A stretch of 64,000 bases of DNA, taken from the NCBI RefSeq assembly GCF_019880205.1, contig NZ_CP082292.1, positions 3,906,001 to 3,970,000 of the forward strand, in the 5' to 3' direction. Both the position numbers and the translations under genes were made by a program. Source of the DNA: Pantoea alfalfae (GTDB taxonomy: Bacteria > Pseudomonadota > Gammaproteobacteria > Enterobacterales > Enterobacteriaceae). Below, piece by piece: positions 47,501-55,998 of this stretch; position 1 is the first letter of the stretch; each line of letters starts with the position of its first letter. The notes beneath the pieces were generated by a model. The model saw only the letters and a program-made list of their open reading frames with translations, made no database searches and had not been told where the DNA came from.

Positions 47501-48695
47501 TGCTGCGGGCTGCCGTCAGCCGTACGGCACCAGCCGCCGCCAGGGTGCCGGACTGGGTAATCCCGCCTTCACGGCTCTGAACCGTCAGCTGACCGCCACT
47601 GTGGAGCTTGCCCTGATAATCAACGCTATCTCTGGCCGTCAGGCTGATGTCGCCTGCGGCCTGCGTGACGCCATCCTGTGCCGTCGATTGCCAGACAAGT
47701 TTACCTTCGCTGCTCACTACCAGCGTTTTACCCGCCTGCACCTGAGCGTTCTGATTCCGCACCCCGACGCCTGCTTCGGTGCCAATCATGCGGATCTGGC
47801 CGCTGTACATGCCGCCCATCTGACCCATGTCGATCGCCAGTTCAGGTCTGGCGCTGCCGTCGTCAGCCAGCGGTATGACCGTCTGTGTGTCGGCACTGAT
47901 GCGGTTACGCCCAGCCACCACCGTCAGCTCTTTTTTGGCCCAGACACCCGCATTGATCTCCACCGCGCGGGCCAGGACGTCTACGTATTCAGTATCATGA
48001 CGGGAATCGCCATTAAGTCCGCCGCCTTCAATGCGCACCACGCCGCGTTCAACCTGATAACCCGCCAGGCTGCCGTCGGCGTTGCGCTGCGGTTTGCCGG
48101 TGGTCAGCGTCATCCGTCCGGCGTTGATGGTGCCGCAGCCGTTGCAGACAATTCCTGCCGGGTTGGCAACGATCACCTGCGCCCGTCCGCCCGCCACTTC
48201 CATATAACCGCGAAGCTGGCTGGGATTGTTGCTGTTCACTTCGTTGAGGATCACCCGCGCCGGTGCAGCGCCGGGCTTGAGGTTCGGGTTGCCCTGAATC
48301 ATTCCGGCCAGTTGCGTGGAGGTCATCACTGCGGAGTTATTCAGGATGGCACCGTTCTGCGCGACGTCGAACTGCTGATACTGGTTGTGTGAGATTCCTG
48401 CCTGATTGGGCGCAGTAATATTGACCTGCGGCAGCCCGTTCTGAGTCACGATGACGTCCGGCCGCTGACCTGGCGTAGCGTTGCCATCCGCCACAATGCC
48501 GTTCGCCAGTGCTGGCCCGGCAAACAGCGCCAGTCCCAGCAGCCACGCCGTGCGGCGTAAAGTAACCCAGAGCCGGGGCGCGCCGTTGCCTCGGCTCTGG
48601 CCGGGTTCCGTGCTGCAACTGCGGGCAAGTTCTGACACCACCCGGAGTTCACCATGGGTGCGGCTGAAGATAATGCGATAGCAATGTTTATTCAT
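38532..48695 (-). CDS. cdiA: CdiA, contact-dependent inhibition / filamentous haemagglutinin-type toxin
   Basis: A 3387-residue TpsA exoprotein. The N-terminus has an extended signal region (ESPR, MNKHCYRIIFSRTHGELRVV) with cleavage near ALA-NG at residue 65, then the TPS secretion domain (about 70-320, with NPNL, NPAGIVCNGCGT). Residues about 350-1250 are dozens of roughly 20-residue LDNSxGxIxSxxxLxL repeats forming a beta-helical filament, 1250-2000 a receptor-binding-type middle, and 2000-2900 further FHA-2-like repeats. The C-terminal tip after AGAQGGKNALEF lacks a VENN motif and ends in an unidentified toxin domain (FDYLFGRSTGNPHTLDR to TIPKNGATQ). It is secreted by CdiB and neutralised by the overlapping cdiI product. 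Confidence 0.93.
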   Translation of the reverse strand: MNKHCYRIIFSRTHGELRVVSELARSCSTEPGQSRGNGAPRLWVTLRRTAWLLGLALFAGPALANGIVADGNATPGQRPDVIVTQNGLPQVNITAPNQAGISHNQYQQFDVAQNGAILNNSAVMTSTQLAGMIQGNPNLKPGAAPARVILNEVNSNNPSQLRGYMEVAGGRAQVIVANPAGIVCNGCGTINAGRMTLTTGKPQRNADGSLAGYQVERGVVRIEGGGLNGDSRHDTEYVDVLARAVEINAGVWAKKELTVVAGRNRISADTQTVIPLADDGSARPELAIDMGQMGGMYSGQIRMIGTEAGVGVRNQNAQVQAGKTLVVSSEGKLVWQSTAQDGVTQAAGDISLTARDSVDYQGKLHSGGQLTVQSREGGITQSGTLAAAGAVRLTAARSIQSSGHLLAGSDASSQIVQEASLQLESQETIRASGSLLSKKEISAHGRRVDLSGAQVAASRATLTAQEAGVAVRQAVINGAELVINTSGDIEAQQAQISAGRWQIDGRSLFSQQAGWSQTGSGESRFTLSGGLDNSEGSIESQQLSFQAASLNNQRGRMVALDNAAQHWRIDGLFDNTSGELGSNGDLTLETGSLNNQGGTIKTQASLAITARDAVNNSQGNLLAGNALTLSAGGDLDNHAGTLNGGQLSLTAQHLNNAQGEITSQRDLSLTANGLDNSEGKVIALQDLSLMTAQGLDNSDGWIEAGHHLSLNSGGFWENSGGTVQGGEQVTATADQLNNASGRLQSGGDLTLTSRGDILNQGGKLTAKNALAIQGTAATLFDNDSGSLQSGGDLLMQGGALNNRQSGQVLSQQALTLNLAGDWDNQSGTLTSNGSTQASAANLLNAGGAINALDALDMQFTGRLDNSNGRIFSRLSQTLQAQEISNAQGWMGSQESWTATTAGFDNTAGIVQSQQQAELSANWLSNASGVLQSAAGMALRIAQDINNLAGKVSAQQQLTVQGQTEGNRTGSINNAGGQWLAGEGLTITAARIDNTQGGLLYSQRQLRLNLAGDLDNRAGNVQSGGALQLDAQTLNNAGGHIDSQQQLSLQLSGQMDNSDGAVRSNGEQQVNAATVTNRQGIFSSREAINLTTGQLENASGTLISQGAGNYHLNVLNNQQGKVHSGAALSLDAAQLNNQGGQLVATQDLVLKATAIDNSTQGVLSSQAGLSLQADRLSNRDGGLLLGTTFTDIAARDIDNSSGRLQSAGTLMLRGVAQLDNRQGRVLANGDLTLNGDLSPTDSPLVLLNQSGRLESAGALNIHAHSFDNQGGTLLGLQALTLTAQQDYTRHAGETISSNGTVTFSLSGAFTNLVDWLLPGNLVLNAAGITNPAMLVGKTVQLTTGALLNSGRLEADNLTLNVDSLDNLATVIGDEVTVRGRVIDNHGQTAVIAATQSLTLQASERLSNKEGALLYSGDRLSLHSDDLIENRASFIEADGDMTLEARRLDNLREGLVIEREAESSDYSWHRYNYYWRSYGGETNTDLSTMASTTQQLTFQDEAAAQNNPYGTLLAIDAAGKRAQVRVMNNQGVLTDLWVNYLALNPNADGTYAMTFYETRGLRQKNVPTPYQNTVWREANSGRLEQWDPEKHIDIDNALFVTDYNNFRERSVTGTVTRDRLVSEGIGARILAGGDMVLRIIGALLNDASVITANGNLTVDGGGSIDNRGYSVNERRQEVIVDHYDQNTHHWYPTFNSDETTALATIDGIITGNGNVSISGASISNTTVNQAQISQLEAALQAVDAERAEYERNPLAFAVDGVAHHDGDTELAAGNSSGRPLLPAELALTALQQLEKVATTLPDNGLFSQHTAAGSPYLVVTDERFTSQSKFISSDYLLERVGYDPSQVHKRLGDGFYEQRLVREQVLKLTGRPSVNGWDAMEQYQALMNNGSKVAQDFHLVPGVALTPQQIAALQQDIVWLVSETVETAEGPQTVWVPKVYLAQTTLRLTGDGAVIGGGNLQLSADSMTSAGNLFADKALAIDSGQFQHLSGDIKAGSIDVQAESLTISTDLQNALRQATMSAGDISLSGTDIRLQGAKLDATDNLSLSARNNLEIGTAKSSHSGSLEVISGAMGNRTSSGMEEAGRRMAQVSGEWQQAKGSELNAGGNLLLSAGRDLTLTGSQASASGSARVQAGGDIRIGAKTTTNTTHLEADSRTSSVSNSRQEDRLLLSTLSGAQGVTLAAGNNLLAEGAQVDSTEGRIGVSAQNVTIKDARASLVAQDSENKREGNTRTHREEETARESSTGSTFSGQQGVTVIGREGDVTVTGSTLHSEQGAVGLQAKQDVVLNTATERESLYSEERSENKGLLNKSSGHSVTRDVTTRENGSLLSGESVTVIAGRDLTVTGSAVAADQDVNLRAGRDVEIGAATETESHYQLEEKKKSGLLSSGGIGFTVGKQSTRHEIDEKGTTQSQSVSTVGSSQGSVNVTAGNRLHVGGADLVAGKDMNLTGDSVTIDPGFDSRSRKETFEQKQSGLSIALSGTAGSALNTAVSSAQQARKSGDGRVSALQNTQAALNGVQAAQAAQMDGLNTAAANAHNAAGDLKPGQDGYQAGSTNTIGVSASYGSQSSKSETRTESSRSQGSTLTAGRNLAVTATGKNGTAQSGDISIAGSQLKAGGDLSLEASRDILLQSAQNTQSTDSKNSSKGGSVGVGIGVGSGGYGISVSASVNAAKGSEKGNGLTHSETTLDAGNRLSLTSGRDTTLTGAQASGNSVKVDAGRNLTLTSEQDSDRYDSRQQSAGAGGSFTFGSMTGSANVNVSRDKMHSTWQSVTEQTGIFAGQGGFDVTVGEHTQLNGAVISSTATPDKNRLDTGTLGFSDIENHAEYEVEHQSAGISTGGSIGGDFAGNMANGVLAGLSGSDSASSVTKSAVSEGTVVIRDTSKQTQDVADLSRDVANANPGLEVIFDKEKEQNRLKAAQLIGEIGSQAGDIARTQGQIAGLKAQQDPAALQAAKEELAGKGKLNPTSDEIAKQAYDTAMKPFGTGSSLQQGISAVTAAMQGLSGGNVAQAVSGASAPYLAEKIHELTTDANGKVNVQANLMAHAVLGAVTSYAAGNTALAGASGAVMGEYIAQQLYPGVKRSDLSEEQRQTISALGTLAAGLAGGVVGDSTADAVAGAQGGKNALEFNSLSGDKARETAKQVAESLKSQVREKLGEGTTSSIANGIINALTDTGDAALGGADYGADAAMALTSCAMGDSYCTQALSDLSGKNQAAADTLKALMKSETWTAVAGQVKEAAQGNQLALEATGGMLAGLFLPGKKIPDALAIQTISNSVVDAKKFDYLFGRSTGNPHTLDRTNQLSLEMKRLGVTDDVSGHAMLAEHFTTATKNPSNIVKKYTDQYGSFEVRESFFMGPSGKATMFESTFEVMSNGSHRFITTIPKNGATQ
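39335..40880 (-). repeat. Long direct repeat, main cdiA copy
   Basis: The partner of the orphan copy at 36617-38000. It covers the cdiA region from the SQLKAGGDLSL repeat to AVAGAQGGK, just before the toxin tip. Boundaries are approximate. Confidence 0.85.
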
Positions 48696-48753
48696 GGGTC
48701 ACATCCGTGTGAAAGTCACTGTTTCAGATAGCGGTGATCACCCGCTTTGTTGG

Positions 48754-50484
48754 TCAGATTTCCAGGTTAACGCTGAAACCCGCCGTCGCGCCTGAGGTAT
48801 GAAAACCCTCGGGTTTACAGAGCGGCACGCCCGCAAACAGGTCATAGCTGAAGCGACCCCAGAGTGAGCCGCGTACGCCGATGGCACTGCCTGCCAGCTG
48901 ATGCCCGACCAGGTCCCGCGTCGCGGGTCCGCTTACCCGGCCATAATCGGCAGCCAGATAGAGCTCATGCCCGCGTGAGAAAAGGTTCCAGCCGATTTCG
49001 TTGCGCCACAGCAGACCTTTTTCCCCCGACAACATCTGTTCACCGTCAAAGCCGCGTACCGTGTAACGCCCGGCAATCGCCATGCGCTCCTGCGGCGTCA
49101 GCGCATTCGGACTCCATTGTCCGCGCACGCTGCTATAGACCCGCCAGGGTTGCTCGCCCAGGGCGAAAGGATGGTTGATGCCGAGGTCGCCCAGCAGTAT
49201 GCCGGTACGCGCACTGCCCTGATGACGCGACTCTTCTGGTGCAGGAAGCGCATTAAACGCCCCGGTACCGCGCCGCCAGGCGATACTGGCGTCCAGCGTG
49301 CTGCTACTCAGATAGCTATGCTGATTCAGGCCCAGTTCCCAGCCCGCAGTGCGCCGCTTTTGCTGCTCAATGTCGATATCGTTGACGGCGTTGGTGGAGT
49401 GTTTGCGGTAGCCACGCAGATTAAGCGTGGTTTTGTTCGACTGATCGCGGTAGAGCAATCGGGAGACCGTGAGCTGGAAATTATCGCTCTTGCCGCTGTA
49501 GCGCAGCACCTCATTGGCATTGGGGATGTTCTGGTGATAGGTGTAGTCGTTGTAGTTGGCGGAAACGGCCCAGTAGCCTATCGGGAAAAAGTAATTCAGG
49601 GTGTGCGAGCGGTTACCGAACGGCCCATGCTCAAACAGATTTTTGCCAATATTGGCGTAAAACAGATCGTTCTGCGCAAAGGGCGCATCCACTGCGAGGG
49701 TGGCGGAACCGAGATAGCGCCCGGTACTTCTGGAGCCGCTGTCATCCAGTCCCAGACTGAGCCGTACCGGTCTGCCTTCGTGCCAGTTGACCTGCAGATC
49801 GCTGGTGGCTTCCTGCTCGCCCGGCACGATTTTAATGTCAGCTCTGGCGCTGGGCACCCGCTTAAAGTTCTCCAGGCCCTGCTCAATATCCCGCAGATTC
49901 AAAATATCGCCCGATGACGCCGGAACGGCATTCCACAGCCGTCCACGCCAGGAAACAGGCTCTTCGAAGCGGATCTGGCTGATACGGCCAGGCTGCAGCG
50001 TCAGCGTCAACACGCCCTTCGTCAGATCCTGCTCCTGTGCCATGACGCGGGTGGTCACATAGCCTTTGGCGAGAATCGCATTCTGCACTTTGTTGATGAC
50101 CAGCACGATGCCCTGCCCGCCCAGGCAACGGCCGGTGGCGTCTGAAGCAGCATCAAGCGCCCACTGAAAACGGCTGGCTTCGTCGCCAGTCAGGGCGATC
50201 TGATTGATGGTAAAGCAGGGCTGCTCACTGGCAGGATAACCGGGCAGACGACTATCAGGACGGGGAAGATGTTCATTCGCCTGCGGCGCATTCTGCTGTT
50301 GCAGCACGCGCTCGCGCGTCTGCTGACGCAGTTGCTCGCGGGCATCAATCACCTGGCCTTCTTCGCGGGGATTATTGGCTGGCGAGGCTGCCATCAGCGG
50401 TAAAGAGAAGCAGAACAGCGCGCCCGCGACTATGGCGAGCAGAGGCTTTGGCGGATGCCAGAGCGATAAACAAATCCTTTTCAT
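48754..50484 (-). CDS. cdiB: CdiB, TpsB outer-membrane transporter
   Basis: A 576-residue Omp85-superfamily protein of the ShlB/FhaC/HecB type. It has a signal peptide (cleavage near MAA-SPANN, about residue 33), an N-terminal plug helix region rich in Gln, two POTRA domains (about 75-240) and a C-terminal 16-strand barrel with the VRGFDGE motif of lid loop L6. It exports CdiA across the outer membrane. It is the first gene of the operon, 58 bp before cdiA. The ATG at 50484 follows an AT-rich leader. Confidence 0.95.
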   Translation of the reverse strand: MKRICLSLWHPPKPLLAIVAGALFCFSLPLMAASPANNPREEGQVIDAREQLRQQTRERVLQQQNAPQANEHLPRPDSRLPGYPASEQPCFTINQIALTGDEASRFQWALDAASDATGRCLGGQGIVLVINKVQNAILAKGYVTTRVMAQEQDLTKGVLTLTLQPGRISQIRFEEPVSWRGRLWNAVPASSGDILNLRDIEQGLENFKRVPSARADIKIVPGEQEATSDLQVNWHEGRPVRLSLGLDDSGSRSTGRYLGSATLAVDAPFAQNDLFYANIGKNLFEHGPFGNRSHTLNYFFPIGYWAVSANYNDYTYHQNIPNANEVLRYSGKSDNFQLTVSRLLYRDQSNKTTLNLRGYRKHSTNAVNDIDIEQQKRRTAGWELGLNQHSYLSSSTLDASIAWRRGTGAFNALPAPEESRHQGSARTGILLGDLGINHPFALGEQPWRVYSSVRGQWSPNALTPQERMAIAGRYTVRGFDGEQMLSGEKGLLWRNEIGWNLFSRGHELYLAADYGRVSGPATRDLVGHQLAGSAIGVRGSLWGRFSYDLFAGVPLCKPEGFHTSGATAGFSVNLEI

Positions 50485-50814
50485 GAAAATTCCATTTCAC
50501 TAACTGTAACCGGGTGTAAATTTTGGCGAATTATCCATCAGAAAGGGACAAAAACAAGGGGGGAGGACTATTTTTGAGGCGGTTTCTTAACCTCCGGATT
50601 GATGAAAAACCTTAGAGTATTACAGGAGAAAAATTAACAATTAACCTTTTGATATATAATAATATTTATCACCTGTAGCATCACGACAGCCGATTTCTGA
50701 TGACCGGCAATGGCAGTTTGAGCACTTTAGCGTATTCATTTGCATCCTAAAAAATGGCCGCTATAGCGGTCACACTCAGGTATGAGTTGAAGACATCAGG
50801 CCAGAAAAATCCCA
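50485..50814. other. cdiB promoter region
   Basis: About 330 bp, strongly AT-rich between 50560 and 50690, without genes. It should contain the minus-strand CDI promoter. The composition suggests H-NS-type silencing (inference). Confidence 0.5.
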
Positions 50815-50815
50815 T

Positions 50816-50843
50816 AAAAAAAGGGACGATTGCTCGTCCCTTT
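50816..50843 (-). terminator. Terminator of glyQS
   Basis: Perfect stem AAGGGACGA/TCGTCCCTT with a 4-nt loop followed by a T run on the minus strand, about 20 bp after the glyS stop codon. Confidence 0.92.
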
Positions 50844-50863
50844 TTCGTACTACGCTAAGAGAA

Positions 50864-52933
50864 TTACTGCAGCAGCGAGATATCCGCGACCTGCAGGAAC
50901 AGCTCACGCAGTTTTGACAGCAGCGTCAGGCGATTGACCCGCACTGCCTGGTCGTCGGCGTTCACCATCACTTTGTCGAAGAAGTTGTCTACCGCGGTAC
51001 GCAGTTGTGCCAGTTCGACCAGCGCATCCTGATAGCGGCCTTCTGCGAAGTAAGGCTGCAGCTTGCTGCTCAGCGCAGTAACAAAGGTCGCCAGCTGGAT
51101 CTCTTCGTTCTCTTTCAGCAGCGACGCCTGCACGCTCTCATTCAGCGTTTCGGTCGATTTTGCCAGAATGTTAGAGACGCGCTTGTTCGCCGCCGCCAGT
51201 GCTGCGGCGGCCTCCAGCGTACGGAAGTGCGACACCGCTTTCATGCGTGCATCAAAGTCAGCCGGACGGGTCGGACGACGCGCCAGAACTGCCTGCAGCG
51301 TATCAATGCTGTGACCCTCTTCCTGATACCAGGTGCGGAAGCGACCCAGCATAAAGTCGATCACATCATCCACCACGCGGGCGTTGCTCAGCTTGCTGCC
51401 GTACAGACGTACTGCTTCTTCAGTCAGCGTCTGCAGGTCGAGTGGCAGGTTTTTCTCAACGATGATACGCAGCACGCCCAGCGCCGCACGACGCAGTGCG
51501 AACGGATCTTTGTCGCCTTTTGGATGCTGACCAATGCCGAAAATACCGGCCAGCGTATCCATTTTATCGGCAATCGCCAGCGCACAGGCGACCGGGCTGG
51601 ATGGCAGATCGTCACCGGCAAAGCGCGGCTGATACTGCTCGTTCAGCGCAACCGCCACATCTTCGGCTTCGCCGTCGTGACGCGCGTAATGCATGCCCAT
51701 CACGCCCTGGGTGTCGGTGAACTCGAAGACCATGTTGGTCATCAGGTCACACTTCGACAGCAGGCCCGCGCGGGTAGCGTGATTCACATCGGCGCCGATT
51801 TTACCGGCAATCCAGCCCGCCAGGGCCTGAATGCGATCGGTTTTATCGCGCAGCGTGCCCAGCTCTTTCTGGAACAGGACGGTCTCCAGACGCGGCAGAT
51901 TGTCTTCCAGACGTTTTTTGCGGTCGGTGTTAAAGAAGAACTCCGCATCGGCCAGGCGCGGACGTACCACTTTCTCGTTGCCGGAGATAATCTGGCGCGG
52001 ATCGCTGGATTCGATGTTGGTGACGAAAATGAAGTTCGGCATCAGGTTACCGTCATTGTCATACACCGGGAAATACTTCTGATCGCCTTTCATGGTGTAG
52101 ACCAGCGCTTCCGCTGGCACCTTGAGGAATTTCTCTTCAAAGGTCGCGGTCAGGACGACCGGCCACTCCACCAGCGACGTCACCTCTTCCAGCAGGCTGT
52201 CGCTGATATCGGCGTTGCCGCCTAAGCGGCGTGCGGCCGCTTCTGCATCGGCTTTGATCATCGCTTTGCGGACCTGATAGTCGGCAATGACCTGGCCGCG
52301 TTTTTCCAGCACATCAGGATAGTGATCGGCGTTGTCGAGCGTGATTTCGCTTTCACCCATAAAGCGGTGACCACGAATAATCCGGTCTGACGCGATGCCC
52401 AGAATGGTGCCCGGGATCAGCTCATCGCCCAGCAGCATCGTCACGGTGTGAACCGGACGGACAAACTGCACATCGCTGTTGCCCCAGCGCATCAGTTTTG
52501 GCACCGGCAGCTTGCTGAGCGCGGTAGCGATCATTGCGGGCAGCAGCGCCTGGGCCGCTTCGCCTTTGACCTGAGCGCGATAAACCAGCCATTCGCCTTT
52601 ATCGGTGGCGAGGCGTTCAGCCTGATCGACAGTAATGCCGTTGCCACGCGCCCAGCCTTCAGCGGCTTTGGTCGCGTTGCCGTCAGCGTCAAACGCAGCA
52701 GAGATCGCCGGTCCGCGCTTCTCTACTTCCCGATCGGGTTGTGAGGCGCTCAGGTTGGCGACTTTCAGCGCCAGACGGCGCGGCGCAGCAAACCAGCTGA
52801 CCTCACCGTGGCTCAGGTTAGCGGCATCCAGTTCAGCAGTGACCTGCGCGGCAAAGGCTTCTGCCAGGCTGCGCAGGGCTTTTGGTGGCAGCTCTTCGGT
52901 GCCGATCTCCACCAGGAAGGTTTGTTCAGTCAT
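50864..52933 (-). CDS. glyS: GlyS, glycine-tRNA ligase beta subunit
   Basis: A 689-residue protein that starts [22 protein letters not shown], the usual N-terminus of bacterial GlyS. It contains the HD-like middle ([24 protein letters not shown]) and the C-terminal anticodon-binding domain ([19 protein letters not shown]). With GlyQ it forms the alpha2beta2 enzyme that charges tRNA-Gly; the beta subunit binds tRNA. Length equals E. coli GlyS. It follows glyQ by 9 bp on the same strand and ends at an intrinsic terminator. Confidence 0.98.
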   Translation of the reverse strand: MTEQTFLVEIGTEELPPKALRSLAEAFAAQVTAELDAANLSHGEVSWFAAPRRLALKVANLSASQPDREVEKRGPAISAAFDADGNATKAAEGWARGNGITVDQAERLATDKGEWLVYRAQVKGEAAQALLPAMIATALSKLPVPKLMRWGNSDVQFVRPVHTVTMLLGDELIPGTILGIASDRIIRGHRFMGESEITLDNADHYPDVLEKRGQVIADYQVRKAMIKADAEAAARRLGGNADISDSLLEEVTSLVEWPVVLTATFEEKFLKVPAEALVYTMKGDQKYFPVYDNDGNLMPNFIFVTNIESSDPRQIISGNEKVVRPRLADAEFFFNTDRKKRLEDNLPRLETVLFQKELGTLRDKTDRIQALAGWIAGKIGADVNHATRAGLLSKCDLMTNMVFEFTDTQGVMGMHYARHDGEAEDVAVALNEQYQPRFAGDDLPSSPVACALAIADKMDTLAGIFGIGQHPKGDKDPFALRRAALGVLRIIVEKNLPLDLQTLTEEAVRLYGSKLSNARVVDDVIDFMLGRFRTWYQEEGHSIDTLQAVLARRPTRPADFDARMKAVSHFRTLEAAAALAAANKRVSNILAKSTETLNESVQASLLKENEEIQLATFVTALSSKLQPYFAEGRYQDALVELAQLRTAVDNFFDKVMVNADDQAVRVNRLTLLSKLRELFLQVADISLLQ

Positions 52934-52942
52934 GGCTGCCTC

Positions 52943-53854
52943 TTACTTTTTGTTATTGCACATCGGGAAGCCCATTGCCTCGCGAGAGGCGTAGTAAGCT
53001 TCAGCCACGGCTTTGGTCAGGGTACGAATGCGCAGAATATAGCGCTGACGCTCTGTTACCGAGATCGCTTTGCGGGCATCCAGCAGGTTGAAGCTGTGTG
53101 CCGCTTTCAGAATGCGTTCGTAGGCGGGCAGTGGCAGCGGTTTTTCCAGCGCCAGCAGATGCTGTGCCTCTTTCTCGTACTGCTCGAAGCAGGTAAAGAG
53201 GAAGTCGACGTCGGCGTATTCGAAGTTATAGGTGGATTGCTCCACTTCGTTCTGATGGAACACGTCGCCGTAGGTGGTTTTGCCCAGCGGGCCATCGCTC
53301 CAGACCAGATCGTAAACGCTGTCGACGCCCTGGATATACATCGCCAGACGTTCCAGGCCGTAGGTGATCTCACCGGTTACCGGCTTACACTCCAGGCCGC
53401 CAACCTGCTGGAAGTAGGTGAACTGCGTCACTTCCATGCCGTTGAGCCAGACTTCCCAGCCGAGTCCCCAGGCGCCCAGCGTCGGGTTTTCCCAGTTATC
53501 TTCTACAAAGCGAATGTCATGCACCGTCGGATCCATTCCCAGCTCTTTTAACGAACCAAGATACAGCTCCTGAATGTTGTCGGGTGACGGTTTGATGATG
53601 ACCTGGAACTGGTAATAGTGCTGAAGACGGTTCGGGTTTTCACCGTAGCGGCCATCGGTAGGACGACGGGATGGCTGCACGTAGGCGGCGGCGATCGGCT
53701 CCGGGCCGAGTGCACGCAGGCAGGTCATCGGGTGTGAAGTGCCAGCGCCCACTTCCATGTCCAGCGGTTGGACAATGGTGCAGCCCTGACGCGCCCAGTA
53801 ATCCTGCAAGGTCAGGATCAGCCCCTGAAAGGTTTTGGTATCAAACTTTTGCAT
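52943..53854 (-). CDS. glyQ: GlyQ, glycine-tRNA ligase alpha subunit
   Basis: A 303-residue class II catalytic subunit. Visible motifs are [23 protein letters not shown] at the N-terminus, the motif 2-like [16 protein letters not shown] and the motif 3-like [14 protein letters not shown]. It forms glycyl-adenylate and transfers it to tRNA-Gly bound by GlyS. It is the first gene of the glyQS operon and divergent from wecH, as in E. coli. Confidence 0.98.
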   Translation of the reverse strand: MQKFDTKTFQGLILTLQDYWARQGCTIVQPLDMEVGAGTSHPMTCLRALGPEPIAAAYVQPSRRPTDGRYGENPNRLQHYYQFQVIIKPSPDNIQELYLGSLKELGMDPTVHDIRFVEDNWENPTLGAWGLGWEVWLNGMEVTQFTYFQQVGGLECKPVTGEITYGLERLAMYIQGVDSVYDLVWSDGPLGKTTYGDVFHQNEVEQSTYNFEYADVDFLFTCFEQYEKEAQHLLALEKPLPLPAYERILKAAHSFNLLDARKAISVTERQRYILRIRTLTKAVAEAYYASREAMGFPMCNNKK

Positions 53855-54074
53855 GTTGAGTGTGCACGCGCTTCGGTTAGATTAAAAAAAGAGGCCGACA
53901 GTATACCCTTTGACCGCGCGATGTGCAGCCGTAAATCCCAGGCACTACCGGCGCGTTTTCGCGGTAATTACGGGCGCTGGCATACAGATGGCTCCGAATC
54001 CTGCTGGCGGCAGTTGTTGCTCTGGTCGCATTTGACTACCCTTTTGCGCACGGAGCTATGCGCAAGAGGACGCC

Positions 54075-55070
54075 ATGTCGCAGAAGATTTACTGGATCGA
54101 TAATTTACGCGCGGTTGCCTGCCTGATGGTGATCGTGATTCACACCACCACCTGGTATATCACCGGGCCGATGGCGGTAACCGGCACGACCTGGGATGTG
54201 GCGAATCTGCTGAACTCGGCATCACGCGTCTGTGTTCCACTGTTCTTTATGATCTCCGGCTATCTGTTTTTCGGCGAACGTAGCGCCCAGCCGCGTCATA
54301 TGCTCCGGCTGGTGCTCTGTCTGCTGTTCTACAGCGCGGTCTCGCTGGCCTATATCACCTGGCTGACGCCGATCAGCGAAGGACGTTCGATCCTGAAGAT
54401 GCTGCAGAAGCCCGTGTTCTATCACCTGTGGTTCTTCTTTGCGCTGATTGGCATCTATCTGATGTCGCCGCTGATCCAGGTGAAAACCGTGCAGGCACGC
54501 TATGTAGCGCTGCTGGTGCTGGTGCTGGCGGTACTCGCCAACCCGAATACGGTCAGCCAGTCGCTGGGCCCGTTCCATTTTCTGCCGGTTAACCTCTATG
54601 TCAGCGGTGACAGCATTTACTACCTGCTCTATGCGCTGCTTGGACGGGCGATCGGCACCATGGACACGACCCGGCGCGGCCTGACCCCGCTGGCCGCCGG
54701 GCTGTTTATCGCCTGTGTGATTGGCATTACGTTAGGGACGAAAAAGGCGCTGATCGTCAACGGGGCGTTTAACGATACCTGGTATCTCTACTGCGGACCG
54801 CTGGTATTTATCGCGGCGATCAGCCTGCTCATCGTGTTTAAAAACAGCCTGAATCAGCGCACGCTGCCCGGTTTTACCGTGATTGCGCGCTATTCACTGC
54901 CGATCTACGGCTTTCATGCGCTGTTCATTCACTATCTGCGCACGCATCACTACGATGATATGTCGCGTCCGTGGCTCGATCTGCCCTGGGTGTTCGGACT
55001 GACGCTGGGTGGCAGTCTGCTGCTGGGGATGGCGCTGAAACGGGTCGATACCCGTCACTTTGTCAGCTGA
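54075..55070 (+). CDS. wecH: WecH (YiaH), O-acetyltransferase for enterobacterial common antigen
   Basis: A 331-residue polytopic membrane acyltransferase-3 family protein with about ten hydrophobic segments. The conserved start KIYWIDNLRAVACLMVIVIHTTTWY contains the catalytic-type His, and SRVCVPLFFMISGYLFFGER follows. Length and sequence match E. coli WecH, which O-acetylates GlcNAc residues of enterobacterial common antigen. AGAGGA lies 5 nt before the ATG. It is divergent from glyQ, and its 3' end overlaps the convergent AraC-type gene by 16 bp. Confidence 0.93.
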   Translation: MSQKIYWIDNLRAVACLMVIVIHTTTWYITGPMAVTGTTWDVANLLNSASRVCVPLFFMISGYLFFGERSAQPRHMLRLVLCLLFYSAVSLAYITWLTPISEGRSILKMLQKPVFYHLWFFFALIGIYLMSPLIQVKTVQARYVALLVLVLAVLANPNTVSQSLGPFHFLPVNLYVSGDSIYYLLYALLGRAIGTMDTTRRGLTPLAAGLFIACVIGITLGTKKALIVNGAFNDTWYLYCGPLVFIAAISLLIVFKNSLNQRTLPGFTVIARYSLPIYGFHALFIHYLRTHHYDDMSRPWLDLPWVFGLTLGGSLLLGMALKRVDTRHFVS

Positions 55071-55987
55071 TCGGTTTCCCGCTGGCGGGCGCGTCGCAGC
55101 TGGCGCGCCGATGAAAATCCCGCCGCCAGCGCTGCTTTCTCAGCGGATTCACCCTGCTGCTGACGCTGGCGCGCCACGCCAACCCGCAGCTGCTCATGGT
55201 ATTCCCGCACGCTGATCCCCAGATGCTGACGAAACAGCCGCGCCAGATGACGGCTGCTGACGTGGGCGCGCCCGGCCAGCTCGGTCAGCGTCCAGCCATG
55301 CTCAGGATGCGCAATCATCAGGTCCTGCGCCCGATGAATGGCCGGATGCAGGTGATTGCGGTAACGCAGCCAGGGTGAAAGCTGCGGGTCGTCACCGGCG
55401 CGGCGGAACCAGACCACCATTTCCCGCGCCACGGCCAGCGCTGTTGGCGTATCGCAGAGCTGATTCACCAGATGCAGCGCCAGGTCGATCCCCGCCGTGA
55501 TGCCCGCGCTGGTCCAGATATTCTCATGCCCGACAAATACCCGGTTCTCCTGCACCTGAGCGCGCGGGGCGACCGCTTTCAGACGGGCAATGACATCATG
55601 ATGGGTGGTGCAGGGCACGTCATCGAGCATGCCCGCTTGCGCTGCCAGCAACGCACCTGAGCAGACGCAGACCAGCATAAAGGTCTGCGCGCGCAGCGCG
55701 GCGTGCTGCCGCATCAGCCAGTCGCGTGCTTCTGTGGCCTGGGGTGTGGAATAACAGATCTGCGAGTCATAGACGCCCGGCACCACCAGCAGGCTCCCGG
55801 CGGGCAACTGTTCTGGCAAGGGTTCGATGCCGCCAATGGTCATACCGGTGGAACAGACCACCTCCGGCTGCGGGCCAATGTAGCGCAGCGAAAAGCGATC
55901 CCCCGCCAGCTTCAGCGTTTCGGCAGGGCCGGTCAGATCCAGTACCATGACGCCAGGCAGGGTTAAAAACCAGACGGTATGTGTCAT
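55055..55987 (-). CDS. GlxA/FtrA-type AraC-family regulator (DJ-1/PfpI domain plus HTH)
   Basis: A 310-residue regulator in two parts: an N-terminal DJ-1/PfpI-like domain (VMVLDLTGPAETLKLA, then VCVCSGALLAAQAGML with the nucleophile-elbow-like Cys, and TSAGITAGIDLALHLV) and a C-terminal AraC helix-turn-helix pair (ELAGRAHVSSRHLARLFRQHLGIS, AALAAGFSSARQLRR). This family usually controls catabolism of nitrogen compounds; the ligand is not evident. The ATG at 55987 is chosen over a 14-codon extension. It lies 11 bp downstream of yieH on the same strand, so the two may be cotranscribed. Confidence 0.88.
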   Translation of the reverse strand: MTHTVWFLTLPGVMVLDLTGPAETLKLAGDRFSLRYIGPQPEVVCSTGMTIGGIEPLPEQLPAGSLLVVPGVYDSQICYSTPQATEARDWLMRQHAALRAQTFMLVCVCSGALLAAQAGMLDDVPCTTHHDVIARLKAVAPRAQVQENRVFVGHENIWTSAGITAGIDLALHLVNQLCDTPTALAVAREMVVWFRRAGDDPQLSPWLRYRNHLHPAIHRAQDLMIAHPEHGWTLTELAGRAHVSSRHLARLFRQHLGISVREYHEQLRVGVARQRQQQGESAEKAALAAGFSSARQLRRARQRETDQLTK

Positions 55988-55998
55988 GCTGGCCTGCG

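Noticed and set aside
51005..52225. 406-codon open frame antisense to glyS
   Set aside because: A shadow of the strongly biased glyS codon use; no domain and no start signal.
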